Source: Streptomyces mirabilis | GTDB taxonomy: Bacteria; Actinomycetota; Actinomycetes; Streptomycetales; Streptomycetaceae | NCBI RefSeq assembly: GCF_039503195.1 | Contig: NZ_JBCJKP010000002.1 | Coordinates: 62,001-126,000 of the forward strand | Direction of reading: 5' to 3' | DNA length: 64,000 nt | In this document: piece by piece, positions 18,961 through 28,279 of the stretch | Layout: every line of letters begins with the position of its first letter | Numbering within the stretch: the first letter of the stretch is position 1 | Translations under genes and position numbers: made by a program | The notes under the pieces: model-generated | The model's input: only the letters and a program-made list of their open reading frames with translations | Database searches by the model: none | Told to the model about the DNA's origin: nothing

Positions 18961-18989
18961 ACGCCCCGGCCCGCACCGGGCCGGGGCGT
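18961..18989 (-). terminator. Terminator hairpin after the second glycine-rich gene
   Basis: A perfect 13-bp stem ACGCCCCGGCCCG / CGGGCCGGGGCGT with a three-base loop lies just beyond the stop codon at 19003 on the minus strand. It separates this gene from the next glycine-rich gene, so the two are independently transcribed. Confidence 0.75.
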
Positions 18990-19002
18990 CGAAGGAAGTT
19001 CC

Positions 19003-19458
19003 TCAGGAGCCGAAGAGGGAATTCAAACCCATCAGCGCGGCCCAGTCCCCGTCGCGGAACTGCTTGTCCCAGGTGTCGAACTCCTTCTCGGAGATCTTGT
19101 ACTTCTTGGCGACGTCGGCCTTCTTCGCCTGTCCGGACTCCACGGTCAGCACGATCCGTATCTTGTCCACGCCCGTGAGCTCCGACTTGGGCTTGTCGGG
19201 CAGGTCGTCGAACTTGAAGCAGCCGAACCGGCCGGGCTTTCCGGGCTCCCCCGGCTGGCCGGGCGCACCGCCCTTGCCGCCTTCCCCGCCCTTCCCGCCC
19301 TCCCCGCCATGGCCGCAGTGGGACGGGTCGGCCGGGGCCATCTGGCTGGTGCCTGTGGTGACACCCGGCGCCGCCTGGGCTGCGCACGCGGTGCCGGTGG
19401 CGAGGGCCACCGAGGCCACCGCCAGGACGAGCGGACGCTGCCAGCGAGTTCTGGACAT
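19003..19458 (-). CDS. Secreted protein with a collagen-like linker and a transposase-like helix-turn-helix domain
   Basis: The 151-residue protein has a signal peptide (RPLVLAVASVALATGTACAA) and a glycine-rich stretch of GGEGGKGG and GQPGEPGKPG collagen-like triplets. The C-terminal domain, about 75 residues, reads KIRIVLTVESGQAKKADVAK and KYKISEKEFDTWDKQF. That C-terminal pattern resembles the helix-turn-helix segment of DUF1153/IS3-type transposase N-termini, which is odd in an exported protein. A Cys could be lipidated (TGTACAA) but the lipobox is imperfect. Function unknown. Terminators lie on both sides of the gene, so it is monocistronic. Confidence 0.65.
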   Translation of the reverse strand: MSRTRWQRPLVLAVASVALATGTACAAQAAPGVTTGTSQMAPADPSHCGHGGEGGKGGEGGKGGAPGQPGEPGKPGRFGCFKFDDLPDKPKSELTGVDKIRIVLTVESGQAKKADVAKKYKISEKEFDTWDKQFRDGDWAALMGLNSLFGS

Positions 19459-19569
19459 GGGGGTTCTCCGTTTTCCTTGAGCGAGGTCGTGGTTCTGCGG
19501 GCGCAGCGCCGGCCGTCCGGCTCCGCGCCTGGCCAATGGGGGTGAGGGGTCGGGGGTGAGGGGTCGGGG

Positions 19570-19594
19570 GGCGGAGGCTGTGCGGGCCTCCGCC
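19570..19594 (-). terminator. Terminator hairpin after the third glycine-rich gene
   Basis: GGCGGAGGC (19570-19578) pairs with GCCTCCGCC (19586-19594), 18 bases after the stop codon at 19612 on the minus strand. A GTGAGGGGTCGGGG phrase is duplicated beside it. Confidence 0.65.
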
Positions 19595-19611
19595 CCGCCG
19601 GGGCGTAACGG

Positions 19612-20214
19612 TCAGAAGATGCTGCCGCCGCCGGCGCCACCGCCGCCGCCCAGGCCGCCGAAGAGGACGCCGAACCCGCCCGCGCCGCCCTTGCCTCCGT
19701 TGCCGCCTTGGAAGACACCGAAGCCGCCGTTGCCGCCCTTGCCTCCGTTGCCGCCGATGACACCGGAGCCGCCGGAGCCGCCGGAGCCGGCGCTGCCGCC
19801 GAACAGGCCGGTGCCGCCGTCACCGCCCTTGCCTCCGTTGCCGCCGATGACACCGTCGCCGCCGCCACCGCCGCCGCCGCCACCGCCGCCGGACAGGATG
19901 CCGTCGCCTCCGTTGCCGCCCTTGCCTCCGGCACCGCCGACGCCCAGGACGCTGCCGCCGCCGGAGCCGCCGGAGCCCCCGCCGCCGCCGACGAGGCCGC
20001 CGCCTCCGGCACCGCCGGCACCGCCGTCACCGCCGGCACCGCCGCCGTGGACGAAGCTCACGACATGCGCGGCGGGCATCGGGGCGGCCATCGCGGCGGA
20101 CGCCGGAAGGACGATGCCCCCGGTGATCACCGCGGCCGAGGCGGCGAGTGTCGCGAGGCGGAAGCCCCGGCGCTTGGAACGGGCGTCGCTGTGGGTGTGA
20201 AAAATACGGGTCAT
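19612..20214 (-). CDS. Secreted glycine-rich (PGRS-like) protein
   Basis: The 200-residue protein starts MTRIFHTHSDARSKRRGFRL and has a signal peptide ending near AMAAPMPAAHV. After that it is almost pure Gly with Ala, Ser, Asn, Asp and Lys in GGxGG repeats (for example GGNGGKGGDGGTGLFGGSAG). Units of GGNGGKGGxGG recur four or five times, encoded by near-identical DNA. It has no Cys after the signal peptide. GGAGAAAACCC precedes the ATG. It is probably a cell-surface or matrix protein, but no function can be assigned. The strong GC bias makes mirror-image frames appear open on the other strand. Confidence 0.7.
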   Translation of the reverse strand: MTRIFHTHSDARSKRRGFRLATLAASAAVITGGIVLPASAAMAAPMPAAHVVSFVHGGGAGGDGGAGGAGGGGLVGGGGGSGGSGGGSVLGVGGAGGKGGNGGDGILSGGGGGGGGGGGDGVIGGNGGKGGDGGTGLFGGSAGSGGSGGSGVIGGNGGKGGNGGFGVFQGGNGGKGGAGGFGVLFGGLGGGGGAGGGSIF

Positions 20215-20504
20215 GGGTTTTCTCCTACCGATTCAAGGGGACTCTTCTGTCCGCCCCGTAAATTCGGGACGACAGCCGGCGGACCGTTCTACCGGGACCG
20301 CCGTACCGGGACAATTCGCGGTTTCGGTGAAAGAGAAAACCCTCTGCCGAAGATTTCCGTCCTACCGTCCTGCCTCATTTGTTTTCCGGATTTCCTTTCC
20401 GGTGAGGCCCGCACTTCAAGTAGGCCCCACGGGCACCGCACGGTCACGTTCCGAGGAGTCGTGACTTGACCCAGCGGAACGAGTCGGGTATAGCGCGCAA
20501 AAAG
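20215..20504. other. Intergenic promoter region for the glycine-rich gene
   Basis: The minus strand just upstream of 20214 is AT-rich by local standards and should hold the promoter of the glycine-rich gene. Short inverted repeats occur (for example CGGACCGTTCTACCGGGACCG near 20281). No gene was recognised. Confidence 0.35.
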
Positions 20505-20539
20505 ACGCCGCACGGTGGTCCTGGGACACCGTGCGGCGT
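20505..20539 (-). terminator. Rho-independent terminator of the DUF6777-like gene
   Basis: ACGCCGCACGGTG (20505-20517) pairs perfectly with CACCGTGCGGCGT (20527-20539). On the minus strand the stem is followed by CTTTTT. It lies 16 bases after the stop codon of the gene ending at 20556. Confidence 0.85.
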
Positions 20540-20555
20540 ATGTGCACCAGCGCTG

Positions 20556-22232
<1,677 letters not shown>

Positions 22233-22505
22233 GAGCTCCACTCCCGGCATCGGGGCCTGCGGCACACAGGCCAGCGGCACAGCCTCAGGAAACCCGCAAC
22301 ACAACCTCCTGCCGTCCGGCCCCGCGCCCGCCCCCTCGCCCTCCGCCCGTCGGTTCCCCTTCACACCATTGTGTGCGGCCGTCCCGCACACCTCGCAAGC
22401 CGACGGCCCCGCACCCCGGCAGGAGCGGGCAGCGCCGGACCGGGGGCGGGCGGCGTACGGCCGGACGGGCGTACGGCGCGCCCCGACCGGGCGTACGGCA
22501 TGCGG

Positions 22506-23558
22506 CTATCCGGGGGTACGGCCGAAGACCGGCCGGGCCCACCGCGGCGGATCCGGCACCGGCTCCAACGCCGGATCGGGCACCGGGCCGGCTGTCCGCG
22601 CGGCTTCGGCGACCGCGGGGACCACCTGGGTCGGCGCGTGCACGTCCTTGCCGACAGCGGCAGCAACACCCGCGCCGCTCGCGGCGGCCCGCAGTGCCGC
22701 CACGAACTCCAGGCAGGAGTCGTAACGGTCCTCGGGGACCTTCGCCAGGGCCTTGGCCAGCACGCCGTCCAGCGCCGGCGGGATGCCCGGCCGTTGCTCG
22801 CTCAGGGGCGGCGGCTGGTCGTACTGGTGCGCCCACAGCAGCGCCATGTCGTCGTCCCGCTGGAAGGGCGGGCCGCCCGCGAGGGTTTCGTAGACGACGC
22901 AGGCGAAGCCGTACAGGTCGCACCGGCCGTCCACCGGGCGGCCCGAGATCTGCTCCGGGGCCACGTAGTCGAGCGTGCCGACGAACTCGCCGACGGTCGT
23001 GAACCCGGTCAGCGACAGCGACTTCTTCGTCAGCCCGAAATCCGTGAGGTAGACGTACTCGGGATGATCACTGTCCGTGCCCCGGGCCACCAGGATGTTG
23101 CCGGGCTTGACGTCCCGGTGCACCAGGTCGTGTTCATGGGCCGCGTCCAGCGCCGACGCCACCTGCCCGGCGATCCGCAGCGCGGTCGTCACCGGCAGCG
23201 GGCCGTCCCGGTCGAGCAGGGCCCGCAGATCCAGCCCCGAGACGTACCGCATGGCGATGTACAGGACACCGTCCGTCTCACCGGCCTCGAAGACCGGCAC
23301 GATGTGCGGGTGGTCGATGGCGGCGGCCACCAGCGACTCGTGCGTGAAGCGGCGCCGGAAGGTGTCGTTGCGGGCCAGTTCCGGGGCGAGCAGTTTCAGC
23401 GCGACCGTACGGTCCAGGCGCAGGTCCTTGGCGCAGTACACGACGGCCATGCCCCCGCGGCCGATCTCGCGCTCCACCCGGTAGCCCGCGATCTGCGCCC
23501 CGATCAGGCCCGAGGCCCGGCCGGAGTACAGCTCCATGCCCCCCGACGCCGCACCCAT
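22506..23558 (-). CDS. Hanks-type serine/threonine protein kinase (PknB-like), soluble
   Basis: The 350-residue protein has a full kinase domain at about residues 20-280: glycine loop IGRGGMAVVY, ATP-binding Lys in VALKLLAPE, catalytic HRDVKPGN, DFGLTKK, and APEQ with an intervening activation loop containing several Ser/Thr. The remaining 70 residues are Ala/Pro-rich, with no transmembrane helix or PASTA domains, so it is cytosolic and atypically short for this family. The DUF6777-like membrane protein lies downstream on the same strand about 270 bases away and could be a substrate or sensor partner; that link is inferred from position. Confidence 0.9.
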   Translation of the reverse strand: MGAASGGMELYSGRASGLIGAQIAGYRVEREIGRGGMAVVYCAKDLRLDRTVALKLLAPELARNDTFRRRFTHESLVAAAIDHPHIVPVFEAGETDGVLYIAMRYVSGLDLRALLDRDGPLPVTTALRIAGQVASALDAAHEHDLVHRDVKPGNILVARGTDSDHPEYVYLTDFGLTKKSLSLTGFTTVGEFVGTLDYVAPEQISGRPVDGRCDLYGFACVVYETLAGGPPFQRDDDMALLWAHQYDQPPPLSEQRPGIPPALDGVLAKALAKVPEDRYDSCLEFVAALRAAASGAGVAAAVGKDVHAPTQVVPAVAEAARTAGPVPDPALEPVPDPPRWARPVFGRTPG

Positions 23559-23777
23559 CACACACCGCCGCCGGCCCACCGTGCGAGCGCCCCGGGACAG
23601 CCCCCCGCGCCGCCGGAACCGACTCCCGGAGCGAGTCCCGGCGCAGCCGTGTGGACGGGCCGCTCACCCATGCCCGAATTCTATCCAGTGCTTTCTCCAG
23701 GCGCTTGATCACGGCCGGTCCGCGGACGGGCGTCCCGGACGCATCCTTCGGGTTCAGGTTCAGGTTCGGGGTCAGGG

Positions 23778-25091
23778 TCAGGGCGTGGGGCACAGGGTCA
23801 GGTGGCGGCCGGCGGACGGCCGGGGCCGGGGCCCCGCGGGCGGGACCTGGGCCGGGGCCGAGGCGAGGGCCGGAGTGGGGGCGGGAGGGAGGGCGCGGGC
23901 GGGGCGGGGGCGTTGCGCACCGGCGGTCTCCTCGCGGACGACTTCCCGCAGGGCGCGGCCGAAGCGGGCGACGTCCTGGGGGGTGGTGTCGGGGCCGAGG
24001 GAGGCGCGCAGGGCGGTGGTGGCGCCGGAGCGGGGCAGGTGGAGCGGGGTTTCCTGCGCGACCGTCTTCCACACGACGACACCGCGGGCCGCCAGCCGGC
24101 GGCGGACGAGCGCGGCGGGCAGGTCGCGGTGGCGGAAGGCGAGGATGGCGGACTGGACCCGGCCCGGGGCGATCAGTTCGGTGCCGGGGCACTCCTCGAC
24201 GGCGGCGCGCAGGGCGGGCAGGAGCCCCTGCCCGGCCAGGCCGGCGGGCCCGTCGGTGGCGGTGGTGGCGGTGTGGTGGGCCAGGGCGGCGTTCAGGCCC
24301 GCGACGGCCGCGTTCGGCGGCAGGGGGCGGTGGGCGGCGGCGTCCTCGAACACGGCACGCAGCCGGGGCGCCAGGAAGGCGAACCCGACGGCGTACGGGC
24401 CGCGCAGGAACCGCCAGCCGTCCCCCGTCAGCAGCTGGCAGCCGATGCGGCCGGCATCCACGGGGAGCTGGCCGGCGGAGTAGGAGGCGTCGACGGCGTA
24501 CACGCACCGGTACGGGGCGAGGATCTGCCCGATCTCCTCGACCGGGTTGACGATTCCGCAGCCGGAGGGGACGTGGACGACCGAGACGAGGGCGACGTCG
24601 TCGCCGATGTGCCGGGCCATCCACTCCAGGTCCAGGTCCCCGTCCTCGCGCAGCGGGACGACCTCCACCGTGCAGCGGGTGCGGTCGCGCAGGGCGTAGA
24701 GGGCGGTCAGGCGGGCGGCGCTCTCGTAGGGGGTCGTCCAGACGCGCTCGCCGCGGCCGGGGGCGAGGCGGGAGACCAGTGCGTCGAAGGCGCCGGCGGC
24801 GTCCGCGACGACGGCGGTGTCGGCGGCCGGGACGCCGAGCAGGGCGCCGAGGCGCTCGTGGACCTCGGTGCGCAGGACGTCCTCGAGGTCCTCCTCGAGC
24901 TCGTGCGGGCCGTAGCGGTCCTCGCGGCTCGCGCAGTCGGCGACGAGTGCGCGGACGGCGGCGGGCATGGTGCCCCAGCCCGCCGTGTCCAGGTGGACCG
25001 TCCGGCCCTCCCGGTCCGCGGGCTCCGTGCGGTCCGTGGCCGTGCCGTACGTGTGGTCCCTGTGGTCCGTGGATGACGGCGTCGCGTTCAT
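23778..25091 (-). CDS. Class-V aminotransferase-fold protein with Arg in place of the PLP lysine
   Basis: The start is the ATG at 25091 (GGAGG nine bases upstream), giving 437 residues. The sequence follows the cysteine-desulfurase/isopenicillin-epimerase fold: HLDTAGWGTMPAAVRALVAD, VPSGCGIVNPVEEIGQ and the aspartate segment CVYAVDASYSAGQLPVD. The lysine segment, normally TGRK(F/Y)LRGPRG(T/V)GF, reads TGDGWRFLRGPYAVGF with Arg227 where Lys forms the PLP aldimine. No nearby Lys replaces it. The protein therefore either does not use PLP chemistry in the usual way or is non-catalytic. The last 75 residues are Pro/Ala-rich. It is divergent from the IGWP-repeat peptide gene, and both promoters carry the same palindrome, so they are probably co-regulated. 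Confidence 0.75.
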   Translation of the reverse strand: MNATPSSTDHRDHTYGTATDRTEPADREGRTVHLDTAGWGTMPAAVRALVADCASREDRYGPHELEEDLEDVLRTEVHERLGALLGVPAADTAVVADAAGAFDALVSRLAPGRGERVWTTPYESAARLTALYALRDRTRCTVEVVPLREDGDLDLEWMARHIGDDVALVSVVHVPSGCGIVNPVEEIGQILAPYRCVYAVDASYSAGQLPVDAGRIGCQLLTGDGWRFLRGPYAVGFAFLAPRLRAVFEDAAAHRPLPPNAAVAGLNAALAHHTATTATDGPAGLAGQGLLPALRAAVEECPGTELIAPGRVQSAILAFRHRDLPAALVRRRLAARGVVVWKTVAQETPLHLPRSGATTALRASLGPDTTPQDVARFGRALREVVREETAGAQRPRPARALPPAPTPALASAPAQVPPAGPRPRPSAGRHLTLCPTP

Positions 25092-25122
25092 TTCCGGGGC
25101 CTCCCCCCGCTGTCGCCAAATA

Positions 25123-25141
25123 TTGCCAACTTGCTTGGCAA
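25123..25141. promoter_or_regulatory. Palindromic operator TTGCCAA-N5-TTGGCAA, site 1
   Basis: TTGCCAA (25123-25129) and TTGGCAA (25135-25141) form a perfect 7-bp inverted repeat with a five-base spacer, 32 bases before the start of the class-V aminotransferase-like gene. Extra half-site-like sequences flank it (GCCAAATATTGCCAAC and CATTGCC). The identical arrangement recurs at 25362. Confidence 0.75.
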
Positions 25142-25361
25142 TACATTGCCTAGCGTGAGGCCGTGATGGCAATGGGGGCTCCGGCGGCGCTCTAGCGGAG
25201 GGGCCGTGAAAGTGCTGTTCAACCCCCTCGGGTCCGGCTCCGCACGACCCGCGGAGCGGGGTGTTTGACAAACATTGCCAGGCATCTGCGCAGGCGGTGC
25301 GGCGTCCCTCGCCGGCCTCCAGCCCATCTCCAGCGAATACCGAGCAGATCCCGAGGAGGCG

Positions 25362-25380
25362 TTGCCAAGCTTCTTGGCAA
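25362..25380. promoter_or_regulatory. Palindromic operator TTGCCAA-N5-TTGGCAA, site 2
   Basis: TTGCCAA (25362-25368), spacer GCTTC, then TTGGCAA (25374-25380) lies 46 bases before the IGWP-repeat peptide gene. Half-sites also occur at 25265-25280 (TTGACAAACATTGCCA) and near 25385 (GTTACCAA). The identical geometry to site 1 implies one dimeric regulator for both divergent genes. Confidence 0.75.
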
Positions 25381-25425
25381 GAAGTTACCAACGCAGATTC
25401 GCTTCATTGCCACGGAGGAGCTGTC

Positions 25426-25899
25426 ATGAAGAACCTCGTCGCCCGCCTCGCCGTCACCGCCGCCACCGCCGCCGTCGCCTCCGCCGTACTCACCGCCGGC
25501 GGCATCAGCACCGCCGCGGAGGGCATCGGCTGGCCCAAGGCGGCGAGCACCACGACCGCCGCCTCCTCCATCGGCTGGCCGAGGACGGCCGGCACCGTAT
25601 CCGCCGCCTCCGCGCAGGGCGACATCGGCTGGCCCAAGGCCACCGCCACCACCGCCGCGGCCACCGACGGCATCGGGTGGCCGAAGGTCACCGTCGTCTC
25701 GGCGAACGGCGACATCGGCTGGCCCAAGACCACCGCCACCACCGTCTCCGCCACCGACGGCATCGGGTGGCCGAAGGTCACCGTCGTCTCGGCGAACGGC
25801 GACATCGGCTGGCCCAAGACCACCGCCACCACCGCCACCACCGCCGCGGCCACCGACGACATCGGCTGGCCGGCCGCGGGCGGCAGCGCGGCCGTCTGA
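25426..25899 (+). CDS. Exported repeat peptide with eight IGWP(K/R/A) units
   Basis: The 157-residue protein starts at an ATG five bases after GGAGGAG. A typical Sec signal peptide (MKNLVARLAVTAATAAVASA ... GGISTAA) is followed by eight copies of IGWP: IGWPK six times, IGWPR once and a final IGWPA, usually preceded by GD or DG. Spacers of about 10 to 15 residues are made of Thr, Ala, Ser and Val (KATATTAAATDG, KVTVVSANGD). There is no Cys. A 90-base unit is duplicated exactly (25661-25743 and 25751-25833). It could be a multi-core precursor peptide or a repetitive wall protein; nothing proves either. It shares operator-type palindromes with the divergent PLP-fold gene. Confidence 0.75.
   Translation: MKNLVARLAVTAATAAVASAVLTAGGISTAAEGIGWPKAASTTTAASSIGWPRTAGTVSAASAQGDIGWPKATATTAAATDGIGWPKVTVVSANGDIGWPKTTATTVSATDGIGWPKVTVVSANGDIGWPKTTATTATTAAATDDIGWPAAGGSAAV
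25661..25833 (+). repeat. Exact 90-base-period duplication inside the IGWP-repeat gene
   Basis: The sequence from 25661 (CCACCGACGGCATCGGGTGG) to 25743 is repeated exactly from 25751 to 25833. Each unit encodes one DGIGWPKVTVVSANGD block plus one IGWPKTTATT block. The lack of silent changes indicates recent duplication or gene conversion. Confidence 0.9.
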
Positions 25900-26186
25900 G
25901 GGTGCCGCCCGCCCTCGCGCGGCCGTTCCGTCCCGCGCGTCCGCGGAACCCTTCCCCGCCGCCGCTCCCCGTTCCCCGTACGACGTCCACCGGACCACCA
26001 CCTACCGGACCACCCGCCGAACCCGTGAGGCCCCCGCCGGCAGCAGCACCGTGGCGGGGGCTTCGGTCATGTCCCGGGGCGGGCCTGCGGCCTGAGCGGG
26101 CGTCCACGGCAACTCGAGCGGGACGCGGCACGGTGCTGCCCGGAGCACCGCTTCGCCTCTCCCGTGTCCCGGAAGGAAGTCGCCCA

Positions 26187-26510
26187 ATGGCCCACACACC
26201 GTGGAACGCGAAGTTCGAGGACGTCCTGCGCCAGGGCCTGCCGGGGCTCGGCAGGGACAAGGAGCCCGCCGCCGACGTCCCGATGGAGGCCTACGGGCTG
26301 GACTCCATGGCGCTCATCGGCATCGTCAGCGCGCTGGAGTCCGCGTTTAGCGTCAGCCTCGCCGGCCAGATCGTCGTCCCGGTGCACGCCCTGACCGCCG
26401 GCCATCTCTGGGGCATCCTCACCGCCGCGCTGGCCCCGGCATGGGACGAGAGCCGGCCCGCCGCGGCCGCCCGCCGCACGCGCGACCTGGGCCCCTGGGC
26501 CGTGGTCTGA
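26187..26510 (+). CDS. Stand-alone acyl/peptidyl carrier protein
   Basis: This 107-residue protein is a single carrier domain: EDVLRQGLPGLG, then AYGLDSMALIGIVSALESAF with Ser40 as the phosphopantetheine site in GLDS, then VPVHALTAGHLWGIL. A basic C-terminal tail of about 15 residues (AAAARRTRDLG) is unusual. GGAAGGAAG precedes the ATG. It is the only carrier domain in the window with an intact attachment serine. It lies downstream of the IGWP-repeat gene and may supply the thioester for the two degenerate carrier-condensation proteins or for the AMP-ligase at 59.6-61.3 kb; neither link is shown. Confidence 0.85.
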   Translation: MAHTPWNAKFEDVLRQGLPGLGRDKEPAADVPMEAYGLDSMALIGIVSALESAFSVSLAGQIVVPVHALTAGHLWGILTAALAPAWDESRPAAAARRTRDLGPWAVV

Positions 26511-26637
26511 GCGCCGACCGGTATGCCGGTCCCTGGTACTGCGACCGCATCTGACGGTTGCGGCCTCGGCATCTGCTGTGGAAGCGGCGGGCTCGGGCCC
26601 GGCTGCGTCGCCGGAAACATCACCAGTGCAGCTCGTT

Positions 26638-27369
26638 TCAGGCGGAGAGCCAGTCGGCGTAGCGGGTGGGGGCGAGGCGGGCGTCCTTGTCGGTGAGGAC
26701 GTCACCCTTCACGACGGCGAACATGCCGGCGGTGGGGTCGGTGACGACAGTACGGTTGTCTCCCTTGCGGGCCAGGGTGATCCGGCCCAACTCGTCCAGG
26801 GAGAAGATCTCGGGGCCGGCGATGTTGCGGACGCCGTTCAGCGGGGCGCCCGCGGCGACCTCCGCCACCGCGTCGGCCACGTCCTTGGCGGCGATCGGCT
26901 GGATCGGCGTGGCGGGCAGCCGGACGGTGTCGCTGTCGGCGGTCCAGGACAGGACGGCGTCCATGAACTCCATGAACTGCGTCGCCCGGACGATCGAGTA
27001 GGGGATCGGGCCGGCCGCAAGGATGTTCTCCTGGAGCGCCTTGGCACGGTAGTAGTCCAGCTCCGGCACCTGGTCCGTGCCGACGATCGAGAGGATGACG
27101 AAGTGGCCGGCGCCGGCCTTCCGGGCCGCGGCCAGAAGGTTGTCCATCGAGGTCTGGAAGAAGGCCGGGGAGGCTTCGTCGAAGGTCGGGGAGTTCGTCA
27201 GGTTGACGACGACGTCGGCTCCCACCACCGCCTCGTCCAGTCCCTGGCCGCTGATGACGTCGATGCCAGTGGACTTCGAGTGCGGTACCGCCTCGTGTCC
27301 GGCGGCGTTCAGGTTCTTGACGACCTGCGACCCGATCAGCCCGGTACCGCCGATGACTGCGATCTTCAT
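26638..27369 (-). CDS. NmrA-like NAD(P)-binding atypical short-chain dehydrogenase
   Basis: The 243-residue protein has an N-terminal Rossmann motif (MKIAVIGGTGLIGSQVV) and conserved features of the NAD(P)H-binding NmrA/SDR-a5 group: VVNLTNSP, GHFVILSIVGTD, YYRAKALQENIL and RATQFMEFMD. A partial active-site YxxxK (YYRAK) is present. Such proteins reduce quinones or sense redox state. It is convergent with the carrier-protein gene and in line with a nitroreductase gene about 100 bases upstream on the same strand. Confidence 0.85.
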   Translation of the reverse strand: MKIAVIGGTGLIGSQVVKNLNAAGHEAVPHSKSTGIDVISGQGLDEAVVGADVVVNLTNSPTFDEASPAFFQTSMDNLLAAARKAGAGHFVILSIVGTDQVPELDYYRAKALQENILAAGPIPYSIVRATQFMEFMDAVLSWTADSDTVRLPATPIQPIAAKDVADAVAEVAAGAPLNGVRNIAGPEIFSLDELGRITLARKGDNRTVVTDPTAGMFAVVKGDVLTDKDARLAPTRYADWLSA

Positions 27370-27468
27370 GACACGCCTTTCGTCGAGGACATGTGCGAAA
27401 TATGGCATATGAACCACTGTGTGAGCGCGACCGGAAACGGCGCCCCGACCGGCCGAGGAGGGGCGGCT

Positions 27469-28137
27469 TCAGCAACCGTCGACGAACGTGACCGTCTCGT
27501 CGAGCGGCGCCCGGCCCGTACGGGTGTCACCCACCGTGACGTCTTCGAACCCGATCGACATGCCGCAGAAGAGGAGGAGCTCGTCCGGGGGTGACAGGAC
27601 CTCCGCGACGGTCTTGCGGTACTTCGCCCATGCCATCTGCGTGCAGCTGTGCAGCCCTTCGGCGCGCAGCAGCAGCATGACGGTCTGCAGATACATGCCG
27701 GTGTCGGACCATTGGGCCGGGCCCAGGCCGCGGTCGATGTAGCAGAACAGGGCGGCGGGGGCGCCGAAGCAGTCCCAGTTCGCGGAAGCGGCCCTCTGGC
27801 GCGCCTCTATGTCCTCGCGCGGAATGCCGAGTGCGCCGTAGCGCTGCTCGCCGAAGGCGGATCGGCGTTCGCGGTAGGGGGACTTCAGTGCGGGCGGGTA
27901 CTGCTCGTACTCCGGCTCGTCCCAGGGGTCGCCTGCGGCCAGGCGCTCGCCGGCGCGCTTCTTGAGTTCGGCCAGCGGCCGGCCGGTCAGCACATAGATG
28001 TGCCACGGCTGGAGGTTCGATCCGGACGGTGCCCAAGCCGCGCCGGACAGCACCCGCTCCAGCACCTCCCCCGGGACGGGCCGATCGGTGAATCCGCGCA
28101 CCGCCCGCCGGCTCGTGACCGCCTCGTAGACGTCCAT
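27469..28137 (-). CDS. Nitroreductase-family FMN oxidoreductase
   Basis: The 222-residue protein starts MDVYEAVTSRRAVRGFTDRP and contains AAWAPSGSNLQPWHIYVLTG, the FMN-binding signature, and LFCGMSIGFED near the C-terminus. It should be a homodimeric FMN enzyme using NAD(P)H on nitro compounds, quinones or enones. It is divergent from an azoreductase-like gene across a 142-base region with an imperfect inverted repeat, so both may answer to one regulator sensing electrophiles. Confidence 0.9.
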   Translation of the reverse strand: MDVYEAVTSRRAVRGFTDRPVPGEVLERVLSGAAWAPSGSNLQPWHIYVLTGRPLAELKKRAGERLAAGDPWDEPEYEQYPPALKSPYRERRSAFGEQRYGALGIPREDIEARQRAASANWDCFGAPAALFCYIDRGLGPAQWSDTGMYLQTVMLLLRAEGLHSCTQMAWAKYRKTVAEVLSPPDELLLFCGMSIGFEDVTVGDTRTGRAPLDETVTFVDGC

Positions 28138-28181
28138 GACCGCCTGCCTCCCTCTCCTCAACGCACTTTCGTTTCACTCAA

Positions 28182-28203
28182 GATAGTATCACTCAATACC
28201 ATC
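28182..28203. promoter_or_regulatory. Imperfect inverted repeat in a divergent promoter
   Basis: GATAGTAT (28182-28189) and ATACCATC (28196-28203) form an inverted repeat with one mismatch and a six-base spacer, in a locally AT-rich stretch between the divergent nitroreductase and azoreductase genes. It is a candidate site for a MarR-, HxlR- or TetR-type repressor. Confidence 0.45.
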
Positions 28204-28279
28204 TCGTGTTTAACTATCGCGCGTACGAATCCCCTGCCCCTGGTTCCCCGCCTCGGACACCGCTCTTTGGAGAAAGCCC

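Noticed and set aside
18256..20214. Plus-strand Pro-rich open frames opposite the glycine-rich genes
   Set aside because: Proline-rich frames are the automatic complement of GGx codons. The minus frames have signal peptides, ribosome-binding sites and terminators.
25404..25862. Minus-strand repetitive frame opposite the IGWP-repeat gene (repeats of LGQPMSPFAETTVTFG)
   Set aside because: It mirrors the DNA repeat of the plus-strand gene. The plus frame has the signal peptide and ribosome-binding site; the minus frame has neither.
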